A stretch of 64,000 bases of DNA from Candidatus Epulonipiscium fishelsonii (GTDB lineage: Bacteria > Bacillota > Clostridia > Lachnospirales > Cellulosilyticaceae). Under the pieces are notes generated by a model. The model saw only the letters and a list, made by a program, of their open reading frames with translations. It was not told the DNA's origin and ran no database searches. The DNA lies in assembly GCA_001983455.1 (NCBI GenBank), contig LJDB01000047.1:17194-81193 (forward strand), read 5' to 3'. Below, in pieces: positions 29,639 to 37,787 of the stretch. Every line of letters begins with the position of its first letter. Position 1 is the stretch's first letter. The translations under genes were made by a program, and so were the position numbers.

Positions 29639-31135
29639 CTATAGCTTTCTTGTTGCATAATCTAATAATATTTCTTGTGTTAGGTCTATGTTTGGCATAT
29701 CGCCCGTTTTTCTTCCTTCTGCTAATGTTATAATTCTGTCTGAAACTTGAAGCAGCTCTGGCAGTTCTGAAGATATAACTATGATGCCGATGCCCTGCTC
29801 AGCTAGAGTAGAGATTAGATCATATATTTGATTTTTTGCCCCGATGTCAATCCCTCTAGTTGGTTCATCCATTATCAATATGCGTGGTTTTGTTGCAAGC
29901 CACTTGGCTATAACAACTTTTTGCTGATTTCCACCAGACAAGTTTTTGGCTTTTTGGTGTTCATTATGGCATTTGATTTTTAGTGAGGTGATATATTCTC
30001 TCATCAAGTCTTCTTCATGTTTTAGGCTTATCTTTAGTCCACGCTTAAGTTCTTTTAAAATTGTCATCCCAAGATTTGTATGTAGCTCCATGTTTAGGAA
30101 CAGTCCTTCTTCTTTTCTATCCTCTGTGATAAAACCCAGGCCGTGCCTTTTTGCATCCAGCGGAGACTTTATGTCAACTTGTTGGCCTTCTATATACATT
30201 TCACCAGAGTCTTTTTTGTCAGCTCCAAACAAGCTTCTCACTAGTTCTGTTCTGCCTGCTCCCGCAAGCCCCGCTATGCCAAGCACTTCCCCTTTGTGCA
30301 AGTTAAAATTGATGTCTTTAAATTTAGTGCCCGACGAAAAATCTTTTACCTCTAAGATGACATCTGTTGTGGAGACATTTTTTCTCTGTTCGGTGTGGAT
30401 GTGTTCCCCGACCATATTTTCAATGATGACTGCTTTTGGAGCATCGATGATGTCCAGTGATTTGATGTATCGACCGTCTCTATAAACTGATACTCTATCA
30501 GCTATTACTGGAAGCTCTTCCAGTCTATGAGAAACATATATTATCCCAATCCCTTTTTCTTTTAACGATTTTACAACTTTAAACATGTTTTCAATATCAT
30601 TATCAGCTAAAGACGCAGTCGGTTCATCCATAATCAGAACTTTTATATCGTTTGATAGAGCCTTTGCAATTTCTACCATCTGCTTCTGAGCAACGCTCAA
30701 ATTGCCTACTTTAGTTTCGGGTTTTATATCGGTTCCCAACGTATCAAGAATTTTTTGAGCCTCAGTGTTTATCTCTTTCCACTTGATTTTCTCTATGAGA
30801 CCAAATTTGGCCTTTGGCATCTTTCCAAGATAAATGTTCTCTGCCACTGACAAAGTGTTTATTAAGCTGAACTCTTGATACACCGCACTGATGCCCAACT
30901 CACGTGCCTCATATGTAGATTTTACGTCAAGCTCTTTTCCTTCCAGAGTAATTGTTCCTTCATCATTTGAATATGCCCCAGTGATAATTTTAATCAGGGT
31001 GCTTTTTCCAGCTCCATTTGCACCAATTAGTGCCAGCACCTCTCCTTTTCGTAGCTCCAAGCTTGCGTCCTCTAGGGCACATATTCCCCCAAATCTTTTG
31101 GTAACATGTTCTGCTTTCAATAAAATATCACCCAT
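29639..31135 (-). CDS. Sugar ABC transporter ATPase (RbsA/MglA type)
   Basis: The 498-aa protein has two ABC domains in tandem. The first has Walker A GANGAGKST (about 37-45), signature LSVAQ and Walker B LIMDEPTASL. The second has the degenerate Walker A GLAGAGRTEL and signature LSGGNQQKV, typical of this subfamily. It energises uptake of pentoses, hexoses or deoxysugars. It lies between the binding protein and the broken permease. RBS ggggggg. Confidence 0.95.
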   Translation of the reverse strand: MGDILLKAEHVTKRFGGICALEDASLELRKGEVLALIGANGAGKSTLIKIITGAYSNDEGTITLEGKELDVKSTYEARELGISAVYQEFSLINTLSVAENIYLGKMPKAKFGLIEKIKWKEINTEAQKILDTLGTDIKPETKVGNLSVAQKQMVEIAKALSNDIKVLIMDEPTASLADNDIENMFKVVKSLKEKGIGIIYVSHRLEELPVIADRVSVYRDGRYIKSLDIIDAPKAVIIENMVGEHIHTEQRKNVSTTDVILEVKDFSSGTKFKDINFNLHKGEVLGIAGLAGAGRTELVRSLFGADKKDSGEMYIEGQQVDIKSPLDAKRHGLGFITEDRKEEGLFLNMELHTNLGMTILKELKRGLKISLKHEEDLMREYITSLKIKCHNEHQKAKNLSGGNQQKVVIAKWLATKPRILIMDEPTRGIDIGAKNQIYDLISTLAEQGIGIIVISSELPELLQVSDRIITLAEGRKTGDMPNIDLTQEILLDYATRKL

Positions 31136-31214
31136 AAAACCCCCCCTTTAAATCCATGATAGCACCTAGGAAGAACAATGTATGTCTCCCTAGTTCATTG
31201 CACTGTGTTTCTTT

Positions 31215-32183
31215 TTATTCCATAAGACTTTTACGGTCTTCGATATATGCGTTTAGTCCTTCTGCATCATCTTTAATATAAGTCTGTAGTTCGATGCTCA
31301 TGACTTTCTCTACTTCCTCACCATTAATAAGCTTCACTGCATTGTTGACTGCGTTATACCCAATGTCAAAAGGCTTTTGCGTTGTGATGGCTTGCAGCGT
31401 TACACTATCCCCCAGCATTGTTTTTGCTAGGTCGACACTCATGTCCGTCCCCATAATTACAATGTCTTTGTTTCTGATGTTTTGCATATGGGTTGCACAT
31501 CCAAGCAGAGACGTTTGGTTCCACGCCCAAAAGATGTCGACATCAGGGGTTGCTGTAAGAATTTGTTCAGTGATGTCAAGCCCCTCGTCCTGCATCTCTG
31601 CATCTTGTTCTGCCACAATTTCAAGGCCAGCCACGTTTTTGATAGCATCTTTAAATCCGTTGCATCTTTCAACACCAATTTCATAACTACTGTTTCCTAG
31701 AATTGCAAGTTTGCATCCATCAGGATAATTTTCTGCTACGTACTCTGCTACATATTCCCCAGTCAATTTTCCAAGGTCATAGTTTGAAACCCCCACGTGA
31801 CTATCCACCTGGGAATTAACCGTTGTGTTCCAAGTTACAACTGGAATTCCTTCCGCTCTTGCGGATTCAACCGCTGCCGAAGACGCATCTGCCGAAATTG
31901 GACATATAGTTATAGCGTCAGCCCCCTGTGCCACAAAAGTCGCTACGTTATCTGACTCTTTTGATATTTCATTGTCAGAGCTAACAATATTTACTTTTAC
32001 CCCAAGGTCTTCCCCAGCTGCTTCCATCCCCTGCATAATCTCTGCAAACCATTCTCCAGAAGTGTTCATAATAACCGAACCAACTACTAATTTGTCTGGC
32101 TCATCACTGCCTCCTCCAGAGCATCCTGTTATAGAACCCAATACCGCCATACTTAGTAACATCGCCAATAATTTCTTTTTCAT
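31215..32183 (-). CDS. Sugar ABC transporter binding lipoprotein (RbsB-like)
   Basis: The 322-aa protein starts at the ATG at 32183 behind gggggga; the frame runs 27 codons upstream without an RBS. It has a lipobox G-S-I-T-G-C and the periplasmic-binding-protein-4 fold (VAQGADAITICPISADASSA, GIPVVTWNTTVN, LAILGNSSYEIG). It binds a sugar, probably a monosaccharide, outside the membrane and feeds the RbsA/RbsC-like complex; rhaM nearby suggests rhamnose or a related 6-deoxy sugar. Confidence 0.92.
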   Translation of the reverse strand: MKKKLLAMLLSMAVLGSITGCSGGGSDEPDKLVVGSVIMNTSGEWFAEIMQGMEAAGEDLGVKVNIVSSDNEISKESDNVATFVAQGADAITICPISADASSAAVESARAEGIPVVTWNTTVNSQVDSHVGVSNYDLGKLTGEYVAEYVAENYPDGCKLAILGNSSYEIGVERCNGFKDAIKNVAGLEIVAEQDAEMQDEGLDITEQILTATPDVDIFWAWNQTSLLGCATHMQNIRNKDIVIMGTDMSVDLAKTMLGDSVTLQAITTQKPFDIGYNAVNNAVKLINGEEVEKVMSIELQTYIKDDAEGLNAYIEDRKSLME

Positions 32184-32232
32184 TTCTATCCCCCCGTTAT
32201 GTAGAGCAAACACTCGCCTTTTGCAACAAAGC

Positions 32233-32420
32233 CCCAGTGCCTGCTCTTTATTAATTCCTATCACTAGTTTTTATCAACCTGCAAGAAGAAAACCCAGTGT
32301 CTGCTCTTTATTAATATAAAACCCTATCACTAGTTTTTATCAACCTGTAAGAAGAAAACCCAGTGTCTGCTGTTTATTAATTAAAATCTATCATTACTTT
32401 TAACATGCTTCCGGCATTGT
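32233..32420. repeat. Tandem duplication of the dehydrogenase 3' end
   Basis: Units starting cccagtg at 32233, 32293 and 32359 (steps 60 and 66) repeat. Each contains a degenerate version of the last codons and stop of the dehydrogenase gene (TTTTAnTTAATAAA on the minus strand) plus its 3' flank. Only the unit at 32359 joins the real gene. The result is a spacer of about 190 bp before the binding-protein gene. Confidence 0.75.
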
Positions 32421-33399
32421 CAGAAAAATCTTGAAATGCCTTTGGTGCTTCGTCAAAACTATACATATTTGTAATAACATCATCAATTGAAAGAGTTCCA
32501 TCTAAAAGCATATCAATCGCCTCAACAAAGTCAGCTCTTACAGCATTACGAGAACCAAAGATAGCAAGTTCCTTCTGTTGAATAGTGGTAAAGTTTAGAT
32601 CCACGTTTTGCTTGCCAACCCCCACTTGTATCATTGTTCCACCAAATGCCGCTGCATCAATACAGTTTTGGAACGTAGAGGGCAAGCCGACAGCTTCAAC
32701 CACTACGTCATATCCATTTCCATTTGTGATGCGTTTAACTTCTTCGGCAAACGCCTCTGGATTGGTGTTGTGGATTACGTGCTGTATTCCAAATTTCTTA
32801 GCATACTCCACCTTTTCTTTCGAAATATCACATATAGTGACTTCTGCACCTTTGCCCAGGGCTGCCACTGCCGCCAAAACACCAATCGTGCCAGCTCCTA
32901 CAACAAGAACTTTTTCGCCACCTTTAAGGCTCGCTCTTTTTATCCCGTGATAGCTGATGCAAAACGGTTCCACTAGTGCTAACGTTTTTGCTGATAAACC
33001 TTTCCCGTCATATATACGCTCTGTCGAAAGTGTGATGTACTGTGAAAACGCCCCTTGACTTCTTTGCACACCCATAGTTTGGTTTTTGGAACAACAATTC
33101 ACCAGTCCTTTTTTGCAAGAATAACATTCCCCGCAATTAAAGTAGGGATTTGCTGTTACAATCATTCCTTCTTTAAGCCCCTGGTCGTTTTTCCCAACTT
33201 TCACAATTTCAGCCGAAAACTCATGTCCAGGTACTGTTGGATACTTGATAAATTTCATTGTTCCTCTAAAGCTGCTTAAATCCGTGCCACAAATTCCTCC
33301 ATACAACACTTTTAGTAGTGATTCGCCTTCTTTTAGCTCTGGCATTGGAGCGTCCAAAATCACTACGTCTCCAGCACCTCTCATCATGATTTCTTTCAT
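32377..33399 (-). CDS. Zinc-dependent alcohol/polyol dehydrogenase (MDR family)
   Basis: The 340-aa protein has the structural and catalytic Zn patterns of medium-chain dehydrogenases: GGICGTD (catalytic Cys, about 35-41), PGHEFSAEIV, and the four-Cys structural zinc loop CGECYSCKKGLVNCC. The NAD motif is VVGAGTIGVLA. Relatives oxidise sorbitol, threonine or sugar-acid alcohols. The ATG at 33399 follows ggagg; a TTG two codons earlier is less likely. It is embedded between maoC and the sugar ABC genes. Confidence 0.9.
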   Translation of the reverse strand: MKEIMMRGAGDVVILDAPMPELKEGESLLKVLYGGICGTDLSSFRGTMKFIKYPTVPGHEFSAEIVKVGKNDQGLKEGMIVTANPYFNCGECYSCKKGLVNCCSKNQTMGVQRSQGAFSQYITLSTERIYDGKGLSAKTLALVEPFCISYHGIKRASLKGGEKVLVVGAGTIGVLAAVAALGKGAEVTICDISKEKVEYAKKFGIQHVIHNTNPEAFAEEVKRITNGNGYDVVVEAVGLPSTFQNCIDAAAFGGTMIQVGVGKQNVDLNFTTIQQKELAIFGSRNAVRADFVEAIDMLLDGTLSIDDVITNMYSFDEAPKAFQDFSDNAGSMLKVMIDFN

Positions 33400-33412
33400 T
33401 ATCAACTGCCTC

Positions 33413-33859
33413 CTATTGATTTCTTTTTTCTACACTAATAATGTGTTCGCAAACTAGAGTAAGTTCACCTTTTTGGTTAGTAACTTCAATTTGTTCAGTC
33501 ACAAATCCTCTGGTTGGATTTTTTGGATTGTCTTTTTTATCTTTTATTTTAACAACAGTGTTTATTGTGTCTCCAATAAACACTGGTTTTATAAACCTCA
33601 TCCTGTCATATCCATAGGTGAATGCCCTTGGGTTGATGTCCCCACACTGAAGCCCCATACCAATACTAAAAATCATCGTTCCATGTGCAATTCTTTGCCC
33701 AAACTCTGTAGTTTTGCAAAATTCAACGTCCAGGTGATGTGGATAAAAATCTCCTGTGTGACCAGCATGAATTACAAAGTCCGTCTCTGTCATCGTCCTT
33801 GAGCCACCTTCTCTAACGTGCCCAATTTCAAAGTCTTCATAAAATATGTCTTTAGTCAT
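33413..33859 (-). CDS. MaoC family dehydratase (hot-dog fold)
   Basis: The 148-aa single hot-dog protein contains the hydratase-2 motif region GDFYPHHLD (Asp and His spaced as in (R)-enoyl-CoA hydratases), GQRIAHGTMIFSIG and FIKPVFIGDTI. MaoC enzymes add or remove water on acyl-CoA thioesters. It lies 13 bp upstream of the dehydrogenase and about 90 bp after two CoA-transferases, which fits a pathway where an acid is made into a CoA ester and then dehydrated. Confidence 0.88.
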   Translation of the reverse strand: MTKDIFYEDFEIGHVREGGSRTMTETDFVIHAGHTGDFYPHHLDVEFCKTTEFGQRIAHGTMIFSIGMGLQCGDINPRAFTYGYDRMRFIKPVFIGDTINTVVKIKDKKDNPKNPTRGFVTEQIEVTNQKGELTLVCEHIISVEKRNQ

Positions 33860-33948
33860 ATCAATTCCTCCATTTATTATTTGGTGTTAAAAGCCTCGTC
33901 GCCGTCCTGCTTAATTAATATGACAATGACGGGCTTCTTCTTATAGTG

Positions 33949-35076
33949 TTATGTTAAATACTTGGCATTATCTTGACCAATCTTTGGTGATGGCTTAGAA
34001 GAATAAAATTTTTGCTTATCAATAGTGATTGGGCACCTAAGCACTGTCATTTTTTTACCACTTTGTAACTCAATCTCTTGCAACATTTCTAGGTGTTTAA
34101 ATGCGTCCGTTTCCAACAACATATCCCATGTGTATACGTTGGAGCACCAAATATCATGTTTTTGCAAAATGTCTAGCCAATATTGAGTGTCTTGTGTTTT
34201 TAGGTGATCCGCTAGGATAGCCTTAATTTCGTCTCTTTTTGTAGACCAGGTTGCGGGGTCTGTGTATGCTTCCAGTGCCTTGCACCCAATAAGCTCTCCC
34301 AGTTGTGGAATTGGCGTAATTGCTATAGTAATATACCAATCCCTAGTTTTATAAATTCCATAAGGTGCATTTGTATAGAAGTTGGCATTGCTTATTTTGC
34401 TTCTTTGGGGGATTTCATTTCCATCGTTAAGAAATGTAGTGAACCCTTCAAATTGCAAATCCATCATAGACTCCATCATACTAATTTGAATATAAGCTCC
34501 ATCCCCAGTTGCTTCTTTTCTAATAAGCCCCGCAAGCACCCCTTGAACTAGGTGTTGCCCACTAATTAAGTCTGCTATCGATACTCCTGCTGGTGTTGGC
34601 AATTGGTCACGGTTTCCGTTTGCCATAGCCATTCCACTAAGAGATTGCACTAGTAAATCTTGCCCTGGTTCACTTGCCCATTCTCCCTCGTGTCCAAACC
34701 CAGTAATTTCTCCATATACGATGGCTGGATTAATCATCTTGATGTTTTCATAGTCAATCCCTAGTTTTTTTGCTACGTGAGGTCTAAAATTAACAATCAT
34801 TACATCTGCATCTTTGATCAGCTGCTTAATTTGCTCTTTCCCATGCTCACTTTTTAAATCGACTGATACATCGTCTTTGTTTCGGTTGATTACATGAAAA
34901 AGCGTGCTGTCTCCATCTATAATAAGGTTTGATGAATATAGCGTCCTGCAAATATCCCCTGTTGGTTGCTCTACCTTTATAACTTGTGCACCCAAATCTG
35001 CAAGTCGTAAACCTGCTGATGGTCCAGCAAGAAACTGACAAAAATCCAATACTCTAACGCCTTCCAGTGGTCCCAT
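33949..35076 (-). CDS. CaiB/BaiF family (class III) CoA-transferase, copy 2
   Basis: This 375-aa protein moves CoA between carboxylic acids through an Asp-linked anhydride. The family start MGPLEGVRVLDFCQFLAGPSA, the RNKDDVSVDLK loop, and the catalytic Asp in GQDLLVQSLSG (about 145-155) are all present. Its ATG overlaps the stop of the upstream paralogue (TAATG), so the two are translationally coupled. Together they may form a heteromer like some enzymes of this family. Cytosolic. Confidence 0.92.
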   Translation of the reverse strand: MGPLEGVRVLDFCQFLAGPSAGLRLADLGAQVIKVEQPTGDICRTLYSSNLIIDGDSTLFHVINRNKDDVSVDLKSEHGKEQIKQLIKDADVMIVNFRPHVAKKLGIDYENIKMINPAIVYGEITGFGHEGEWASEPGQDLLVQSLSGMAMANGNRDQLPTPAGVSIADLISGQHLVQGVLAGLIRKEATGDGAYIQISMMESMMDLQFEGFTTFLNDGNEIPQRSKISNANFYTNAPYGIYKTRDWYITIAITPIPQLGELIGCKALEAYTDPATWSTKRDEIKAILADHLKTQDTQYWLDILQKHDIWCSNVYTWDMLLETDAFKHLEMLQEIELQSGKKMTVLRCPITIDKQKFYSSKPSPKIGQDNAKYLT

Positions 35077-36236
35077 TAGTTTTGACCTCCTTTTTTTAAT
35101 CCATATTCTTTCATTATTTTCTCAGTATCTTCACCCAAAGCCGGTGCCCACTTGTTGGATTTATACGTTTCTCCATCAACACGGATTGGACACCTTGTAG
35201 TTATAATGTCCCTATGGCCAGGCCTCCCAACATTAATTAGCATATCTAAAGATGTAAAAGCAGGATGATTTATCACTTCTTTCCAATTTAGAACTTCTGA
35301 ACACCAATAATTTACTTCTTTTAATTTTTTAATCCAATTTGCAGTAGTATCAGTATTTAGTTTTTCTTGTATTAATAATTTAATTTCATCTCTTTTTTCA
35401 AAGCGACTTTTGTCATCATTATAATTGCTAAGTTCAGGAATTTGTAATACTTCTCCTAGTGTTGCCAAAGAGCCCATAGCTAATGCAATATAACTATCTT
35501 TTGTTGTGTATATTCCGTATGGTGCAGGCAAGTATACGTGTGCATTATTTACTTTTGCTCTTTTTGGTAGTGTATAGTTGTCGTTGATATACGTTGCTAT
35601 AAATTCAAATTGTAAATCTAGGATAGACTCCAATAAGCTTACTTCTACTTTTCCACCTTCGCCTGTTTTAAATCTTCTATATAAGCAAGATAAAATTCCT
35701 TGCACAAGATGTATTCCAGAATAAGTGTCTGCCATCGCTAGTGCAATTGGTAACGGCAAATCGTCTTGGCTACCAGTCATCCAAGCAAGACCTGAAAGCG
35801 ACTGTAACATTAAATCTTGCCCTGGCCTTTTTACCCATGGCCCATCAACTCCATACCCTGAAACTGTTCCATAGACAATCCTTTTATTTATCTTTTTAAC
35901 TTCATCATATCCAAGACCAAGTTTATCCATAATCCCTGGTCTAAAGTTCTCTATTAAAACATCTGCTTTTTTTATAAGTTGTTTAACTACTTCAACGTCT
36001 TCAGGATTTTTTAAATCTGCTGTGAAGCTTTCTTTGTTCCTATTAATAGTGTGAAATAATACTCCATCGTTGTCAGAAACTAGGTTCTTAAACACTAATC
36101 GTCTTCCATTATCTCCACCTTGTGGTCTTTCAATTTTTACAACTCTAGCTCCCAAGTCTGCCAATCTCAAAGCAGCTGATGGTCCAGCAAGATATTGTGC
36201 AAAGTCCAAAACAAGCATTCCTTCTAATGGTTTCAT
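35076..36236 (-). CDS. CaiB/BaiF family (class III) CoA-transferase, copy 1
   Basis: The 386-aa paralogue of the next gene has MLVLDFAQYLAGPSAALRLA at the start, NRNKESFTADLKNPED, and the catalytic Asp in GQDLMLQSLSGLAWMTG. It is followed by its partner with a 1-base stop/start overlap and preceded, 59 bp upstream, by a signal-less solute-binding-like protein. The acyl donor and acceptor are unknown. Confidence 0.92.
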   Translation of the reverse strand: MKPLEGMLVLDFAQYLAGPSAALRLADLGARVVKIERPQGGDNGRRLVFKNLVSDNDGVLFHTINRNKESFTADLKNPEDVEVVKQLIKKADVLIENFRPGIMDKLGLGYDEVKKINKRIVYGTVSGYGVDGPWVKRPGQDLMLQSLSGLAWMTGSQDDLPLPIALAMADTYSGIHLVQGILSCLYRRFKTGEGGKVEVSLLESILDLQFEFIATYINDNYTLPKRAKVNNAHVYLPAPYGIYTTKDSYIALAMGSLATLGEVLQIPELSNYNDDKSRFEKRDEIKLLIQEKLNTDTTANWIKKLKEVNYWCSEVLNWKEVINHPAFTSLDMLINVGRPGHRDIITTRCPIRVDGETYKSNKWAPALGEDTEKIMKEYGLKKGGQN

Positions 36237-36295
36237 ACAATCCTCCTAGGGTTAAATCAATATAAAAAACTTTTATATTTTAACAGTTTTTGCGA

Positions 36296-37432
36296 CTAGA
36301 TACTTTGTTTATACATATTTTGCAATTTATTTATAAGCTCATCTACATCTGTTCCATCCATAAGCCATTCTCTAATCATTGGTCCAGCTGTTTCCTGAAA
36401 TTCTAAATACCCGTCATAACGTGGTCTTAAATACGCATTGTCTAGAGTTTTTAAAGTATTAGCAAAGAAGTTAGACGTTATATAGTTAGCTCCTTCATCT
36501 TTCCAAGCTTTTCTATGTCCAGGTTGGCCACCATTCTCTACATAAATAGTACTTTGAATTTCTCCACTTGCACTAAATTTCATATAATCAACTGCTGCCT
36601 CTACTTCTTTACAGTTTGATGAAATAGCAAATCCTGCCCCTCCAAGTGTAGTCTTTAACATTTTTCCTTTATATTCCACTACATCAGCAGAAATAATTTT
36701 GCTTTCTCCATATCCTCTGCGAGAATAATTTGAATAACCAAAGTCACATGGGCAGTAATACGCTTCATTTTCTTTATCCGCCAACACTTCGTATACGCCT
36801 ATTGGATTTTTTGTAAATACGCTTTTAGGCAAATAACTAAATAATTCTTTTATTTGAAGCAAGCTTGATTTCATAAGTTCATATGGTGCAATTTCAAATC
36901 CATTAAACATCTGTTCTTCCGCTTGCGTTGCACACAACATATAAAACTGCATTAATACACTAGTGCCATTTCCTCCACAAAATACTTTGCCTCTTTTCGC
37001 TATTTCCATTACATCGTCCCATGTTTTTGGCACCTTGCCACCATCTTGCTCCATCTTTTCAGGTGAATAAAATGCAATAGGGCAAGCTGCGTCAATTGCT
37101 AGGGCGTATTGATGCCCATCGTAGCAATAACTTTGATGTGATTTACCAACAGAATTTTTTGCTTGATCTGCCAAAAATGCTTCATCCACATAATCTTCTA
37201 GTTGCAGTAACACTTTACTTTTATTTGCAAATCCCATCCAAGGATGGTCTAATATAATCATATCATATTTTTTAGCTAGTTCATCTATTGGAGCATCTCC
37301 AAATTCTTTTAATGATCTTGTGTCCCACTCTATTTTTATATTTGGATTTATCTCCATATATCTTTGAGCCGTTGCTATAATAGAAACTTTTCCTCGGCTA
37401 TGCCCCCAAGTAATTCCTTTTAATGTTTTCAT
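36296..37432 (-). CDS. Solute-binding-fold protein without signal peptide
   Basis: The 378-aa protein resembles family 1 extracellular sugar-binding proteins along its length: INPNIKIEWDTRSLKEF near the start, YALAIDAACPIAFYSPEKME (about 105-125), KVPKTWDDVMEIAKRGK, and GGAGFAISSNCKEVEAA. It starts MKTLKGITWGHSRGKVSIIA, with no hydrophobic signal segment or lipobox, and the ATG is well placed behind ggagcg. It should therefore stay in the cytosol. It heads the operon with two CoA-transferases, so it may bind or present their substrate, or be a metabolite sensor. Alternative: an upstream signal-encoding part was lost, but the promoter and operator lie too close for that. Confidence 0.8.
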   Translation of the reverse strand: MKTLKGITWGHSRGKVSIIATAQRYMEINPNIKIEWDTRSLKEFGDAPIDELAKKYDMIILDHPWMGFANKSKVLLQLEDYVDEAFLADQAKNSVGKSHQSYCYDGHQYALAIDAACPIAFYSPEKMEQDGGKVPKTWDDVMEIAKRGKVFCGGNGTSVLMQFYMLCATQAEEQMFNGFEIAPYELMKSSLLQIKELFSYLPKSVFTKNPIGVYEVLADKENEAYYCPCDFGYSNYSRRGYGESKIISADVVEYKGKMLKTTLGGAGFAISSNCKEVEAAVDYMKFSASGEIQSTIYVENGGQPGHRKAWKDEGANYITSNFFANTLKTLDNAYLRPRYDGYLEFQETAGPMIREWLMDGTDVDELINKLQNMYKQSI

Positions 37433-37477
37433 ACTATCGCTCCTTAATTTTAATAGCTTTTCAAGTGGCTAGTAACT

Positions 37478-37505
37478 CTCAAAATTTGGTACCGCCAATT
37501 TTGAG
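37478..37505 (-). promoter_or_regulatory. Operator-like inverted repeat, minus-strand operon
   Basis: A 28-bp site with perfect 9-bp arms (ctcaaaatt/aattttgag) encloses a GGCGGTACC core (minus strand). It starts 4 bases after the -10 box of the minus-strand promoter, a position suited to a repressor. The core matches two sites before uxaB. Confidence 0.65.
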
Positions 37506-37508
37506 TTT

Positions 37509-37537
37509 AGTATATCATAGTAGCAAAATATATTCAA
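37509..37537 (-). promoter_or_regulatory. Promoter of the CoA-transferase operon
   Basis: On the minus strand TTGAAT (37537-37532) and TATACT (37514-37509) are 17 bases apart. The start codon is at 37432. Confidence 0.7.
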
Positions 37538-37659
37538 CATGTTATACTAGACAATGTTAAATAATTTTATTTGTAACCTTTTACCATATATTGGATTTAT
37601 ATACAATATCTAGTAAGATTTTATAGCTATTTTGTTGTGCGTTTATATTTATTGTGTAG

Positions 37660-37688
37660 TTGACTTTTTTATTTCATGGTGTTATATT
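37660..37688 (+). promoter_or_regulatory. Promoter of uxaB
   Basis: TTGACT (37660-37665) and TATATT (37683-37688) are 17 bases apart, about 100 bases before the uxaB start, leaving a leader that carries two operator-like repeats. Confidence 0.7.
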
Positions 37689-37695
37689 ATAGCAT

Positions 37696-37756
37696 ATAAA
37701 TCTGGTGGTACCGCTATAATAATGTCTCTAATAAATTTGGTGGTGCCGATATAACA
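37696..37756 (+). promoter_or_regulatory. Two direct operator-like repeats before uxaB
   Basis: Two 26-bp repeats lie at 37696-37721 and 37731-37756, 35 bp apart, with common form ATAAATYTGGTGGTRCCG followed by MTATAAYA. They begin just after the -10 box and share the TGGYGGTRCC core with the site at 37478-37505. A FadR-subfamily GntR regulator (such as that at 24220) is a plausible reader, by inference from the TGG...CCA-like half sites. Confidence 0.65.
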
Positions 37757-37787
37757 GTACCCACAACAAATATAAAGGAGTTTAACT

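Noticed and set aside
37690..37760. T-box-like core suggested by GGTGGTACCGCT before uxaB
   Set aside because: The string resembles the T-box sequence, but it recurs twice as a direct repeat without stem partners and also occurs as a palindromic site at the divergent promoter. A protein-binding site fits better.
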